Shown piece by piece: positions 1 through 8,718 of a stretch of DNA of 64,000 nt. The stretch is from an uncultured Gemmiger sp. (lineage in GTDB: Bacteria; Bacillota; Clostridia; Oscillospirales; Ruminococcaceae), in contig CALXBE010000001.1 of NCBI GenBank assembly GCA_944386495.1, forward strand, positions 1 through 64,000, in the 5' to 3' direction. The notes under the pieces are model-generated. The model was not told the origin of the DNA. It saw nothing but the letters and a program-made list of their open reading frames with translations, and ran no database searches. Positions within the stretch are counted from its first letter, which is position 1. Each line of letters opens with the position of its first letter. A program made the position numbers and the translations under genes.

Positions 1-76
1 TGGAGCGGCTGACGAGGCTCGAACTCGCTACCTCCACCTTGGCAAGGTGGCGCTCTACCAGATGAGCTACAGCCGC
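1..76 (-). tRNA. tRNA-Gly (GCC anticodon)
   Basis: Read on the minus strand this folds as a full cloverleaf. A 7-bp acceptor stem (GCGGCTG with CAGCCGC) is followed by an encoded CCA at positions 3-1. The anticodon arm is CCACC-TTGCCAA-GGTGG, giving anticodon GCC, which reads GGC and GGU glycine codons. The T-arm has the usual GTTCGAGCC core. It lies downstream of hslO on the same strand but has its own strong promoter. Confidence 0.97.
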
Positions 77-122
77 AGGTTGGAGAGGTTGTCGTGTTCG
101 CTCTCTCCGGGCGACAAGATAT

Positions 123-151
123 ATAATACTCGAACTTGCCGCATTTGTCAA
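123..151 (-). promoter_or_regulatory. Promoter of tRNA-Gly
   Basis: Minus-strand -35 TTGACA (151-146) and -10 TATTAT (128-123) are separated by 17 bp. This near-consensus sigma-A-type promoter lies about 47 bp upstream of the tRNA, in the gap after hslO. Confidence 0.8.
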
Positions 152-179
152 CAGTTTTTTGAAAATTTATCCAAAAAAA

Positions 180-1052
180 TTAAAAAGTCTCTTGGATAAA
201 GGTGGGAAGATGAATTTTATACATTTTATCGCAGAATTCACACTCCGCAGTAATGTCCTCTTCCTCCTCGCTCATGCGAAGAAGTTCCTCTTTTCCCAAA
301 CTTTTTAAAATTCTTTTGGTCCGTTCCATACTGCAATCACATTTATATACAGCTTCTGCCTGGTCCAGGATTTCAGGTTCAAAGCCCTCCATCACCTGCT
401 CCATAATCTGTTCAACGGTACAGTGACGAGCAAGCAGATTGGTAACAGATTCCATTTTGGCAATGTTCTGCTCCAGCTGAGAGATCTCCTGCTCAGTAGC
501 TCCCGGCAGCAGCTGGACCAGATATCCGCCGGCACAGGCAACAGTAAGGTCAGGATTCACCAGCACCCCCAAAGCGCAGGCAGTAGGGATCTGCTCGCTC
601 TGGGCATAGTAGCTGGTAATATCCTCGGCAATCTCCCCGCTTACCAGAGGGACCTGGCCAATGGTAGGCTCACGGAATCCCAGATCCCGCACAACACTGA
701 GCAGTCCATCCTTGCCTACGGCTGCTCCCACATTCAGGTGTCCGTCCGGGCGCAGGGGCAGTTCCACAACAGGGTTCTCCAGGTATCCTTTAACGGAACC
801 ATCCCCCTTTCCTACCGCAATCAGCATGCCGGCAGGGCCGCCTCCGTTTACCCGGATGGTAACAGTATCCTCTGTATTCTTCTGCATCATCCCCATCATG
901 GAGGCAGCAGTAAGAAGACGGCCCAAGGCTGCTGTGGTCACCGCGCTGGTTTTGTGAAGCTGCTCAGCTTTACGGACAATCTCGGTGGAATCCACTCCAC
1001 AAAAAATAATACCGCCATTGTTGGAAATGGCTCTCAGCATATTTTCCTTCAT
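180..1052 (-). CDS. hslO: Hsp33 redox-regulated chaperone
   Basis: A 290-residue cytosolic holdase chaperone that binds unfolding proteins under oxidative stress. The C-terminal redox switch is visible as the CxC pair C238/C240 and the CxxC pair C271/C274, which in this family bind zinc when reduced and form disulfides when oxidised. Length matches the family. The start overlaps the end of the upstream methyltransferase gene by 4 bp (ATGA), so it is probably translationally coupled and the last gene of the lipid kinase-lon-ysxC-methyltransferase-hslO operon. No clear terminator hairpin is visible after its stop. Confidence 0.96.
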   Translation of the reverse strand: MKENMLRAISNNGGIIFCGVDSTEIVRKAEQLHKTSAVTTAALGRLLTAASMMGMMQKNTEDTVTIRVNGGGPAGMLIAVGKGDGSVKGYLENPVVELPLRPDGHLNVGAAVGKDGLLSVVRDLGFREPTIGQVPLVSGEIAEDITSYYAQSEQIPTACALGVLVNPDLTVACAGGYLVQLLPGATEQEISQLEQNIAKMESVTNLLARHCTVEQIMEQVMEGFEPEILDQAEAVYKCDCSMERTKRILKSLGKEELLRMSEEEEDITAECEFCDKMYKIHLPTFIQETF

Positions 1053-1816
1053 ACTTCCTCCTGCTGTTCCTGGGTATACTGCTTGACCGCCACCAGCAGC
1101 ATACGCTGGCTGGTTTCCGTCAAAGGTTCGAAGGTTTCCCCATCCAATACCTTGTCAAGGGCAAACCCATGTTTTTCCAGAGTTTCCTTTACCTGTTCCA
1201 GGGTATAACTGTACTCCTGGATTGTTTCATAAAAGTCCTGACCGCTCTCCTGATCCCGAATTTGAAGTTTCAGCTCCACCTTGTCTTCTTCCGGGTCGTA
1301 ATGATTCTGCCAGCTGCAGAGGGCATCCTCACACTCAATGGAAAACTGGTTCTCCCCCAAAATCTCCCGGTGCTTATAAGGTGTGTTCAAATCAAAGATA
1401 AACACGCCGCCCTTTTCCATAAAGAAGGCAGCTTTGCGGATGGCTTTATCAAACTCAGAATAAGGCCCGATATGATTATAGGTGTCAAAAGTAGATATGG
1501 CAGCACGGATGGTCCCGTACAGGTCCAGCTCCAGCAAATCCTGGTTGAGCAGGAGGATTTTCTCCTCGAGCTCAAGCTGCTGGGCCTTATCCCGAAACAC
1601 GGCCAGCATTTCAGGAGAACGGTCCACCCCGATCATATCATATCCGGCCTGGGCCAGCATGAGGGTCAGTTCCCCTGTGCCGCAGCCCAGATCTGCCACA
1701 ATACCATCCTCCACCCCATGGCTGCGGAGCAGAGAATAAACCTGACCGAACAGCTTGTCGTAATCCGCTTCCCCGTTCAGTTCATCATAAAAATAGGCAA
1801 ATTCATTATAGGCCAT
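1049..1816 (-). CDS. Class I SAM-dependent methyltransferase
   Basis: 255 residues with the Rossmann SAM-binding motif I D-L-G-C-G-T-G at about residues 42-48, followed by the acidic motif II (GVDRSPEML). The substrate cannot be read from sequence; close relatives are annotated only as class I methyltransferases. It is tightly packed in the operon: its start codon shares a base with the end of ysxC and its stop overlaps the hslO start. The context of protease, chaperone and ribosome-assembly GTPase hints at a protein- or RNA-related housekeeping role, but that is inference. Confidence 0.88.
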   Translation of the reverse strand: MAYNEFAYFYDELNGEADYDKLFGQVYSLLRSHGVEDGIVADLGCGTGELTLMLAQAGYDMIGVDRSPEMLAVFRDKAQQLELEEKILLLNQDLLELDLYGTIRAAISTFDTYNHIGPYSEFDKAIRKAAFFMEKGGVFIFDLNTPYKHREILGENQFSIECEDALCSWQNHYDPEEDKVELKLQIRDQESGQDFYETIQEYSYTLEQVKETLEKHGFALDKVLDGETFEPLTETSQRMLLVAVKQYTQEQQEEV

Positions 1817-2406
1817 TATCTTCCCTCGTATGCCTCTTCCAGCAGTGTCCAGAGTTCTGCCACACCGGTACCTTTCTCCGCGCTGGTAAGGACTACCGCT
1901 TTACAGCCGTATTTTTGGCAAAGGGCATTGAATTCCTCCTTTGCCTTGTCTGCCTGGGCTTTCTTCAGCTTATCTGCTTTGGTAAGAGCAACCACAAAAG
2001 GCAGCTGATGGTGGCTGAGATATTCCAGCATTTGCAGGTCATCCGCACTGGGAGCATGACGGCTGTCCAAAAGCTGGATGATCAGGGTCTGACGGTCCTG
2101 GTCAAAGTAGGTATTGATCAGTTGGTCCCACCGTCTGCGCTCCGCATCCGAAACTTTGGCAAAGCCATACCCGGGCAGGTCCACAAAATAGACCTGGTCT
2201 ACCCGGTAAAAATTGATGGTAGCAGTCTTTCCCGGCTCGGAGCTGACCCGGGCCAGATGCTTGCGGTTGCACAGTTTATTGATTAGGCTGCTTTTGCCCA
2301 CATTGGACCGGCCCGAGAACACGAACTCGGGCCGGTCTGCCTGGGGCAGCTGGCTGGACAGGCCATAGGATGCCTGAAATTCAGCTTTGTTGTAGTTAAT
2401 AATCAT
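1816..2406 (-). CDS. ysxC: Ribosome biogenesis GTPase YsxC/EngB
   Basis: 196 residues, the usual length of this TrmE-Era-family GTPase needed for assembly of the large ribosomal subunit. The G1 P-loop GRSNVGKS is at residues 32-39; the G3 motif DLPGYG and G4 TKAD follow in order. The start ATG has GGGAG about 9 bases upstream. It lies 16 bp after lon, the classical lon-ysxC arrangement of Firmicutes. Confidence 0.97.
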   Translation of the reverse strand: MIINYNKAEFQASYGLSSQLPQADRPEFVFSGRSNVGKSSLINKLCNRKHLARVSSEPGKTATINFYRVDQVYFVDLPGYGFAKVSDAERRRWDQLINTYFDQDRQTLIIQLLDSRHAPSADDLQMLEYLSHHQLPFVVALTKADKLKKAQADKAKEEFNALCQKYGCKAVVLTSAEKGTGVAELWTLLEEAYEGR

Positions 2407-2422
2407 GGATAATCTACTCCCA

Positions 2423-4849
2423 TTACATGACAGCAGCCGCGGGGCTCTCAGCGGCCGGGTTGCTTATAAAGCTCTGGGCATTCTTGTTTTTCTCGGTTTT
2501 GGCAGGAGGCTCCAAAGCCGCTTTCAGCACCTGTTCCAAATCACTGACCGGAACAAACTGAATTGCCTTCTTTACCTCCTCGTCCACCTCATAGAGGTCG
2601 CTTTCATTTCCCTTGGGAATCAAAACGGTTTTCATTCCTTCCCGGTATGCGGCCATGCTCTTTTCCTTGAGCCCCCCAATGGGCAACACATTTCCATGAA
2701 GGGTGATTTCCCCTGTCATGGCCACATCACACCGCACAGGCCAGCCAGTGAGGCAGCTCATTAAGGCAGTGGTAAGGGTCACACCGGCAGAGGGGCCATC
2801 CTTGGGCACTGCCCCTTCGGGAGCGTGGATATGAAGGTCCATTTTCTTGATGGAATTGGGGTCCAGACCATATTCCGGCGCATGAACCCGGGCGTATGTA
2901 ATGGCAAGCTGAGCGCTTTCCTTCATTACATCTCCCAAGGAACCAGTGATCTGGATTTTTCCCTCGCCCTGAGGCACTGCCACCACTTCAATGGGCAGCA
3001 TGGTCCCTCCTACACTGGTCCAGGCCAGGCCGTTGGCAATTCCCACCGAATCCTTCCGGCTGATAAAGTCCGGCTTATTTTTCTTGGGTCCCAGGATTTT
3101 TTCCAGATTGGATGCAGTAATCTTATACAGCTTGGTTTCTCCAGCTGCTACCGATACAGCGCAGCGGCGAAGCACCTTGCCGATTTCCCGTTCCAGGTTC
3201 CGCACACCGGCTTCGTTGGTGTACCCGTCAATCAGGCCGTAAATGGCGCCCGCATTGAGGGTGACTGTCTTCTCTACGCCGTTGTTTTTCAGCTGTTTAG
3301 GGAGGAGATGCCGTTTTGCAATCTGGAACTTTTCATTCCGGGTATAGCTGGACAGCTCAATCACATCCATCCGGTCCCGCAAAGGTCCGGGAATAGACTC
3401 CAGGGCGTTGGCTGTGGTAATAAACAGCACATCGCTCAAGTCAAAAGGCATATCAAGATAATGGTCTTTGAAGGTCTTGTTCTGTTCCGGGTCCAGTGCC
3501 TCCAGCAATGCTGCACCAGGATCTCCCCTGCCATCAGTGCCCAGCTTATCAATCTCATCCAGAAGGATAAGAGGATTGCAGGTCTTGGCTGTGGAGATGG
3601 CGCTGATAATCTTACCGGGCATAGCACCAATATAAGTCCGCCGGTGACCGCGGATTTCAGCCTCATCCCGAACGCCGCCCAGGCTCATTCTTGCATAGGA
3701 GCGGCCCATGCACTGAGCAATGGACTTGGCAATAGAGGTTTTGCCCACACCCGGAGGTCCTACCAGGCAGATAATCTGTCCCCGGATATCAGGGTTAAGT
3801 TTCCGCACGGCCAAGATTTCCAGAATCCGCTCTTTTACCTTGGCCATTCCGTAATGATCCCGGTCCAAAACCTCTCTTGCCCGGGCAATGTCCAAATCAT
3901 CCCGGGTCTTCTTGCCCCAGGGCAGTTCCAGGCAGACATCCAGGTAATTTCTGGCAACCGCAGCCTCAGGGCTGTTGCTCTGCATTCTTGACAAGCGGTT
4001 GGTTTCCTTCAGGAGCTTTTCTTTTCCTTCCTCCGGCAGAGGAAGTGCCTCGATGGCTTTGCGGTATTCCTCCGCCTCAGCCAGAACATCTTCTCCCTCG
4101 CCCAGCTCATTGGTAATGGCATGAAGCTGTTCCCGGAGATAATACTCCCGCTGATTCCGGTCCATTTGTTCGTTGACCCGGTCCTCAATCTCCTGCTCCA
4201 TGGCAAGTACCAGGCACTCCCGTTCCAGGACCTCCAGAAGTTTCTGGAGGCTTCCCATCAAGGTGTTCTCATTGAGAACCGCCTGTTTGTCCTGGTATTT
4301 CAGGAGAAGGTTTGCAGGCATATATTCGCTGAGATACTGGGGGTCTTCGCTGGTCATAATGTTAAAAATAACATTCTTGGACAGCTTGGAGTTAAAGGTG
4401 AGATACTTGTCAAACCCGTCCTTGATTTTCCGGATGAGGGCATCCGTCTCCACCTTGTGCTGGATCTTCAATCCCCGGACAGGAGCCTGGCGCACCACTG
4501 TGCGCAGCAGCTTTCCGTCATCGGTCAGGTGAAGCAGTTTTGCCCGGTATTTTCCTTCTACCAGAACCTTTACCAGGTCGTCGCTCATCCGCAGGACCTG
4601 CTTTACCTCAGCCACTACGCCGTAGGTGTAAAGGTCCGCGCCTGTGGGGTCTTCCCGGTCCATTTCCTTCTGGGCCACCAGGAAAATAGGAAGATTTTCT
4701 TCCATGGCAGCCTCTACTGCGTTGATGGATTTTTCCCGTCCCACTTCAAAATGGATCACATTGTTGGGAAATACCACCAATCCTCGCAAAGCAATGCAGG
4801 GCAGGGTTACGGTTCCCCGCTCCACTTTTACTGTTACTCTTTCACTCAA
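2423..4849 (-). CDS. lon: ATP-dependent protease Lon (TTG start)
   Basis: A cytosolic AAA+ serine protease that degrades misfolded and regulatory proteins. Order: N-terminal LonN substrate-binding domain, coiled coil, AAA+ module with Walker A GPPGVGKT (364-371) and Walker B LLDEID, then the peptidase domain with catalytic S687 (in GPSAG) and K730 (in GGLKEK). A longer reading with an upstream ATG at 4906 exists but would overlap the preceding kinase gene. I place the start at TTG 4849 because AGGAGGT lies 6-7 bases upstream and just after the kinase stop (4855). This gives 808 residues, typical for Lon. Confidence 0.96.
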   Translation of the reverse strand: MSERVTVKVERGTVTLPCIALRGLVVFPNNVIHFEVGREKSINAVEAAMEENLPIFLVAQKEMDREDPTGADLYTYGVVAEVKQVLRMSDDLVKVLVEGKYRAKLLHLTDDGKLLRTVVRQAPVRGLKIQHKVETDALIRKIKDGFDKYLTFNSKLSKNVIFNIMTSEDPQYLSEYMPANLLLKYQDKQAVLNENTLMGSLQKLLEVLERECLVLAMEQEIEDRVNEQMDRNQREYYLREQLHAITNELGEGEDVLAEAEEYRKAIEALPLPEEGKEKLLKETNRLSRMQSNSPEAAVARNYLDVCLELPWGKKTRDDLDIARAREVLDRDHYGMAKVKERILEILAVRKLNPDIRGQIICLVGPPGVGKTSIAKSIAQCMGRSYARMSLGGVRDEAEIRGHRRTYIGAMPGKIISAISTAKTCNPLILLDEIDKLGTDGRGDPGAALLEALDPEQNKTFKDHYLDMPFDLSDVLFITTANALESIPGPLRDRMDVIELSSYTRNEKFQIAKRHLLPKQLKNNGVEKTVTLNAGAIYGLIDGYTNEAGVRNLEREIGKVLRRCAVSVAAGETKLYKITASNLEKILGPKKNKPDFISRKDSVGIANGLAWTSVGGTMLPIEVVAVPQGEGKIQITGSLGDVMKESAQLAITYARVHAPEYGLDPNSIKKMDLHIHAPEGAVPKDGPSAGVTLTTALMSCLTGWPVRCDVAMTGEITLHGNVLPIGGLKEKSMAAYREGMKTVLIPKGNESDLYEVDEEVKKAIQFVPVSDLEQVLKAALEPPAKTEKNKNAQSFISNPAAESPAAAVM

Positions 4850-4854
4850 GGTTT

Positions 4855-5832
4855 TTACCTCCTGCTTGTGTAAGCGGCCTGGCTTTCCAGGGCCGTTTTG
4901 TTCCACTCCATGTAAAGGCTCCGGGGCAAAATCACCCGCAAAGCCTCAGGCTGAATCTTTGCATCCAGACTTTTATGTTTGGAACATTCACCATCCACGG
5001 TGAGAACAAATTCCTTTTCCAGGGCCTCTACCTGAATCTGGCGGACTTTCCGGTAACGAAGCAGTTTCTGGAACCCCTTGGCAACCTGCTCACCGTCCAT
5101 GTGCTTTCCCTTGCGGTAAGCCCCCAAAACGGGAAGAATCTGGAGCCTTGATATTTTCTTTACCAGGACCACATCCAGCAGGCCATCATCCAGTCGAGCC
5201 TGGGGAGCCGCAAAGAATCCTCCGCCATACGCCTTTCCGTTACAGATGGCGATCATAAGGAACTCGCCTTCCTCTACCTGACCATCCAGGGTAACCTTCA
5301 GCTTTTGTCCCAAAGGACCGCCGATTTCCTGTATGGCAGAGAGAATATAGGATACTCTGCCTCCGCATCCAGGCACCCGTCTCCACTTGTCAACGCCATA
5401 GGCGACCTGTGCATCCAGTCCAAGAGAGCAGATGGAAGCCGCCAGCCCATAGGGGGTATGAATCAGGTCCAGAAGCACTTCCTGCCCCTGCATCTGATCT
5501 TCCATATCCAGGAAGCTGGAACTATGTCCGAAATTTCGGACAAAATCATTTCCGCTTCCGCAGGGAATACAGCCAACAGAAAGGTGGCACTGCCCGGCGG
5601 CAGCCTGGACGATTTCATGAAAAGTACCGTCCCCGCCGCAAGAATAGAGCCGCACCGGTTGATTTCCCTCTGCATATTCCCGGGCCATCTCAGTAGCATG
5701 ACCCGGATATTCCGTCATACGGATTTCGTATTCTATCTCAAGTTTTCGGGCCGCATCCAAAATCCGGGGGACCAACTGAAGTGATGCATCCTTCCGCCCA
5801 GCCACCGGATTCACAATAAAAATATGCTTGAT
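4855..5832 (-). CDS. Diacylglycerol/lipid kinase family protein, probable ATC start
   Basis: A DagK/YegS-type lipid kinase that phosphorylates a membrane lipid such as diacylglycerol. The catalytic-domain motifs are NPVAGR near the N-terminus, GGDGTFHE, and the GSGNDF loop. The first standard start (GTG 5814) would cut into the conserved first beta strand and has no nearby ribosome site. Six codons upstream an ATC codon (5832-5830) has GGGGGAG six bases ahead of it, and gives the family-typical N-terminus (M/I)KHIFIVNPVAGR. The product would be 325 residues. It heads the operon with lon; a promoter at 5859-5887 would leave a leader of about 20 nt. Confidence 0.9.
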   Translation of the reverse strand: MKHIFIVNPVAGRKDASLQLVPRILDAARKLEIEYEIRMTEYPGHATEMAREYAEGNQPVRLYSCGGDGTFHEIVQAAAGQCHLSVGCIPCGSGNDFVRNFGHSSSFLDMEDQMQGQEVLLDLIHTPYGLAASICSLGLDAQVAYGVDKWRRVPGCGGRVSYILSAIQEIGGPLGQKLKVTLDGQVEEGEFLMIAICNGKAYGGGFFAAPQARLDDGLLDVVLVKKISRLQILPVLGAYRKGKHMDGEQVAKGFQKLLRYRKVRQIQVEALEKEFVLTVDGECSKHKSLDAKIQPEALRVILPRSLYMEWNKTALESQAAYTSRR

Positions 5833-5858
5833 GGCAAACTCCCCCTTTATAGTGGTTC

Positions 5859-5887
5859 ATTATACACCATTTGGCCTAAAACCACAA
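5859..5887 (-). promoter_or_regulatory. Promoter of the lipid kinase-lon operon
   Basis: Minus-strand -35 TTGTGG (5887-5882), 17-bp spacer, -10 TATAAT (5864-5859). The predicted start near 5852 leaves just enough leader for the GGGGGAG site and the ATC start. Confidence 0.7.
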
Positions 5888-5941
5888 TAGGAATACATAT
5901 TTTCCCACTTTCCGGCAAGGCTGTAATGGGGGGTGTTTTTG

Positions 5942-6646
5942 ATGTTGGATATCCTGTGTGTAGTTGCTCTGAGCCTGGTTTCTTTGGGAGTTCTGTTTCT
6001 GTTGTGCAAACTGATCGGCAAGCAGCAGATCGCCCAAATGTCGGTTTTTGATTATGTCAACAGCATTACCATCGGCAGTATTGCCGCAGAGCTGGCCACC
6101 AATCTGGAAGAATGGCAGAAGCCTTTGACTGCGCTCCTGGTCTACGGAACCGCAACCACGGCAGTATCCATTCTCTGCTGCAAAAGCATGAAAGTCCGCC
6201 ATTTCGTCAACGGTACGCCCATGATTCTTTACCGAAGCGGCATCCTGTACCGCAAGAATCTGGCCAAAGCCAAGCTGGATTTGAACAGTTTTCTGGAACA
6301 ATGCCGCATGGCTGGGTATTTTGATTTGTCTCAATTGGAAGCGGTAATTCTGGAACCCAGCGGGCAGCTGAGTCTGCTTCCAAAATCCAATCAGCGTCCC
6401 CTCACCCCGGAGGATATGAAATTGACCACAGTCCAGGAAAGCATCTGGAGCAGCCTGATTCTGGACGGAAAGCTGCTGGAAGAGAATCTTAAGACCAGCG
6501 GCTTTGGAAAGGACTGGCTGGATAAGCAGCTCCACGCCAGGGACCTTGGCCCCGTCTCTCAAATTGCCTACGCGGCCTGTGACCGTCAAGGCCGATTTTT
6601 TGCCTGCCGTTTGGAGAACACATCCGGTCTGAAAGACTTTTTCTAA
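5942..6646 (+). CDS. YetF-like DUF421 membrane protein
   Basis: 234 residues. The N-terminal part has hydrophobic helices (about residues 1-22 and 50-70) around the family signature KLIGKQQIAQMSVFDYV. A soluble DUF421 alpha/beta C-terminal domain follows (about 85-234), with the characteristic (I/L)xxxG(x)L Y-R-x-N and L-x-Q-C-R stretches. Function in this family is unknown beyond membrane location; Bacillus YetF/YkjA relatives are often spore or envelope associated. I prefer ATG 5942 (G-rich ribosome site just ahead) over GTG 5933. Single gene, divergent from the lipid kinase operon, ended by a bidirectional hairpin. Confidence 0.9.
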   Translation: MLDILCVVALSLVSLGVLFLLCKLIGKQQIAQMSVFDYVNSITIGSIAAELATNLEEWQKPLTALLVYGTATTAVSILCCKSMKVRHFVNGTPMILYRSGILYRKNLAKAKLDLNSFLEQCRMAGYFDLSQLEAVILEPSGQLSLLPKSNQRPLTPEDMKLTTVQESIWSSLILDGKLLEENLKTSGFGKDWLDKQLHARDLGPVSQIAYAACDRQGRFFACRLENTSGLKDFF

Positions 6647-6649
6647 AAA

Positions 6650-6681
6650 AAGGACCGGCACAGAAATCTGTGCCGGTCCTT
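6650..6681. terminator. Bidirectional terminator between yetF-like gene and rubrerythrin
   Basis: A perfect 15-bp inverted repeat (AAGGACCGGCACAGA with its complement, loop AA) flanked by A and T tracts. It can stop the rightward DUF421 transcript and the leftward rubrerythrin transcript. Confidence 0.88.
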
Positions 6682-6700
6682 GATTATTTGAGAGCGATTC

Positions 6701-7285
6701 TTACTTGAAGTAACGCTCCATCAGACCCTTGAGAGCCTTGCCATGACGAGCCTCGTCACGAGCCATCTCATGAACGGTGTCATGGATAGCATCCAGGTTC
6801 AGCTGCTTAGCCTTAACAGCCAGCTCAACCTTGCCGGCGGTAGCGCCAAACTCGCAGTCAACACGCCATGCCAGGTTCTTCTGGGTGTCGTTGGTCATGT
6901 TTCCTTCCAGGTCGGAGCCCAGCAGCTCAGCAAACTTGGCAGCATGCTCTGCTTCTTCGTAAGCTGCCTTCTCCCAGTACAGGCCGATTTCAGGATAGCC
7001 GGCACGATGAGCTACCCGAGCCATGCACAGGTACATACCGACCTCGCTGCACTCGCCGTTGAAGTTGGCCATCAGCTGATCGAAGATGTACTTCTTGTCT
7101 TCCTCGGAAATGTCGGGGTTGTTCTTAACGGTCTTGGCATAGACGCCGAACTCATGCTCAGCAGCCAGCTTCAGCTCGCCTTCCACAGCCTTGAATGCGC
7201 TGGCAGGAGCCTTGCAAACAGGGCACTTCTCGGGCACGGAACCCTCTGCAATATAGCCGCATACGGTGCAAACATACTTGGTCAT
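6701..7285 (-). CDS. Reverse rubrerythrin (rubredoxin domain N-terminal)
   Basis: 194 residues. The rubredoxin-type Fe(SCys)4 knuckles CTVCGY and CPVCKAP lie at the N-terminus, followed by a ferritin-like diiron four-helix domain with ExxH signatures (for example EEAEHAAKF and DEARHGKAL). Classical rubrerythrin has the reverse order; this 'reverse' form is typical of clostridia, where it reduces hydrogen peroxide. I start at the second ATG (7285) because GGAGA sits about 8 bases ahead of it; the ATG at 7300 overlaps that site. Codon use is strongly biased, suggesting high expression. It has its own near-consensus promoter. Confidence 0.95.
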   Translation of the reverse strand: MTKYVCTVCGYIAEGSVPEKCPVCKAPASAFKAVEGELKLAAEHEFGVYAKTVKNNPDISEEDKKYIFDQLMANFNGECSEVGMYLCMARVAHRAGYPEIGLYWEKAAYEEAEHAAKFAELLGSDLEGNMTNDTQKNLAWRVDCEFGATAGKVELAVKAKQLNLDAIHDTVHEMARDEARHGKALKGLMERYFK

Positions 7286-7353
7286 TGGTACTATCTCCAT
7301 TTCTATTTTCTGAATTTAAGGTCTGAATTGTTCAGTCCCTCTCTGATGCTCTT

Positions 7354-7382
7354 ATTATAGCCTATTGTGTTCCGATAGTCAA
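7354..7382 (-). promoter_or_regulatory. Promoter of rubrerythrin
   Basis: Minus-strand -35 TTGACT (7382-7377), 17-bp spacer, -10 TATAAT (7359-7354), about 70 bp ahead of the start codon. Confidence 0.8.
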
Positions 7383-7399
7383 TGAATTTCGAAAAATTT

Positions 7400-7939
7400 T
7401 TAAGAATTATTCTTATTTTTTACATTTTGTTCATAGCTGATGTTCAGCCTGCCCAAAGCCGGAAGCAATGCTGAAAGGCTGGCCGCCGTTACGGCTCCCA
7501 TAACCAAAGCGGAAACCATCAGTACCGGAGCATAAACCATTGCCAGTCCTGTTCCCAGCACCAGGCTGGCTCCTATCAGCTGGCCGATATTATGCGCCAG
7601 AGCCCCGCACACCGAAAGAATATACCAGGTGGGTTTCCAGGGCAGTCGGAATAACAGTCCCATTACCGCCAGAGAAAGCAGTCCTCCGTCCAGGGAGAGA
7701 AATCCGGCCACTGCACCACGGGTTATTAAAACAAAAAATGCTTTCAGCACCACCAGAAGAACTGCCTGACGGGGACGCATAAAAAACGCCGCATACATGA
7801 CCACAATATTGGCCAGGCCAATTTTTATTCCCGGCATAAGCCCCATCATGGGGGTGATGGCAGATTCTACTATGGAGAGTGCTATAGCCAAAGCAAACAA
7901 TATACCGGACAAAGCGATCTCCCTAGCTTTGCTTTTCAT
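7400..7939 (-). CDS. Gx transporter family / heptaprenyl diphosphate synthase component I-like membrane protein
   Basis: 179 residues, almost entirely hydrophobic, with about five membrane helices and the family pattern IALSGILFALAIALSIVES near the start and PGIKIGLANI after it. Proteins of this Pfam family (Hpre_diP_synt_I) are now often called Gx transporters, ECF-like substrate-binding subunits. In many Firmicutes they neighbour apbE or NusG-like genes; none is present here, so the substrate is unknown. The start has GGGAGGGA upstream. Confidence 0.85.
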   Translation of the reverse strand: MKSKAREIALSGILFALAIALSIVESAITPMMGLMPGIKIGLANIVVMYAAFFMRPRQAVLLVVLKAFFVLITRGAVAGFLSLDGGLLSLAVMGLLFRLPWKPTWYILSVCGALAHNIGQLIGASLVLGTGLAMVYAPVLMVSALVMGAVTAASLSALLPALGRLNISYEQNVKNKNNS

Positions 7940-8162
7940 ACCCTTCCCTCCCTGAATTTATCTTCAGCTAAATTCTATGCCCTGGACTGCTGAATTGTCA
8001 AGGCAGTTGCTTTTTCAAACTTTCTGTAAACTTTTTGTCTTTTAAAAGAATTTCTCCCCGAACCCCTTGCAATCCCTTTTTAAATGTTGTAACCTAATAA
8101 CTATCGACCTGTCTGTTTCTCACAGCATTTTTAGGCTTAAATTACCTGTAAAGGAGTTACCT

Positions 8163-8645
8163 ATGAAAAAATATATTGCAATTCTGTCTGCGCTTTTGCT
8201 TCTGGTCTGCCTGGTCGGCTGTGGCTCTTCCAAAGAGGAGGCTGCCAGCTACGACCTGGCCTCTGTAATGTCTTCCCTGGAGGAAGTCAATCCCATCGCC
8301 AATCCCCGCGATATTGATGATTTTGCCATCGAGAATGATTTTGGTTTTGCAGAAGGTGCTGTGGAAGAGTACCTGGGAAAGATCAGCAACGACCAGGGCG
8401 ATTCCGGTATGATCCTCCTTATCAAAGCAGCCGAAGGCAAGGGTGAGGATGTAAAGACCGCTCTGGAAACCTACAAGGCAGATCAGGTCGCCTTCTACGG
8501 GAATTACGCTGAGTTCGCTCAGGGTATGGCTTTGATTCAGGACGGCCGGATTGTCCAGGACGGAGATTATGTTTTCCTGGTTTTCTCCAGCCTCTCGGTT
8601 AACGGCTACGACGCCATCGACTCGGCACTTTCCTCCTTGAGCTAA
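8163..8645 (+). CDS. DUF4358 lipoprotein
   Basis: 160 residues. A signal peptide at 1-17 ends in the lipobox L-V-G-C, so it should be diacylated at C18 and anchored outside the membrane. The rest is a compact domain resembling DUF4358 (DDFAIEND-FGF, then a C-terminal FLVFSS strand). The start is fixed by AAGGAG six bases upstream; an upstream in-frame start near 8067 lacks a ribosome site. DUF4358 genes commonly sit beside MBOAT and DHHW genes, as here, suggesting an accessory role in extracellular O-acetylation. A hairpin after the gene may reduce read-through to the MBOAT gene. Confidence 0.85.
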   Translation: MKKYIAILSALLLLVCLVGCGSSKEEAASYDLASVMSSLEEVNPIANPRDIDDFAIENDFGFAEGAVEEYLGKISNDQGDSGMILLIKAAEGKGEDVKTALETYKADQVAFYGNYAEFAQGMALIQDGRIVQDGDYVFLVFSSLSVNGYDAIDSALSSLS

Positions 8646-8653
8646 ATTTTTTC

Positions 8654-8690
8654 ACAGCCGTTGCCCTTCATTCGGCAGCGGCTGTATTTT
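8654..8690 (+). terminator. Terminator or attenuator after DUF4358 gene
   Basis: A hairpin of 12 bp with one G-T pair (ACAGCCGTTGCC with GGCAGCGGCTGT) is followed by ATTTTT. The MBOAT gene starts only about 30 bp further on, so this may act as a partial terminator that sets the expression ratio. Confidence 0.75.
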
Positions 8691-8718
8691 TACTGATTTT
8701 TGAAGGAGTGTTTGTTCT

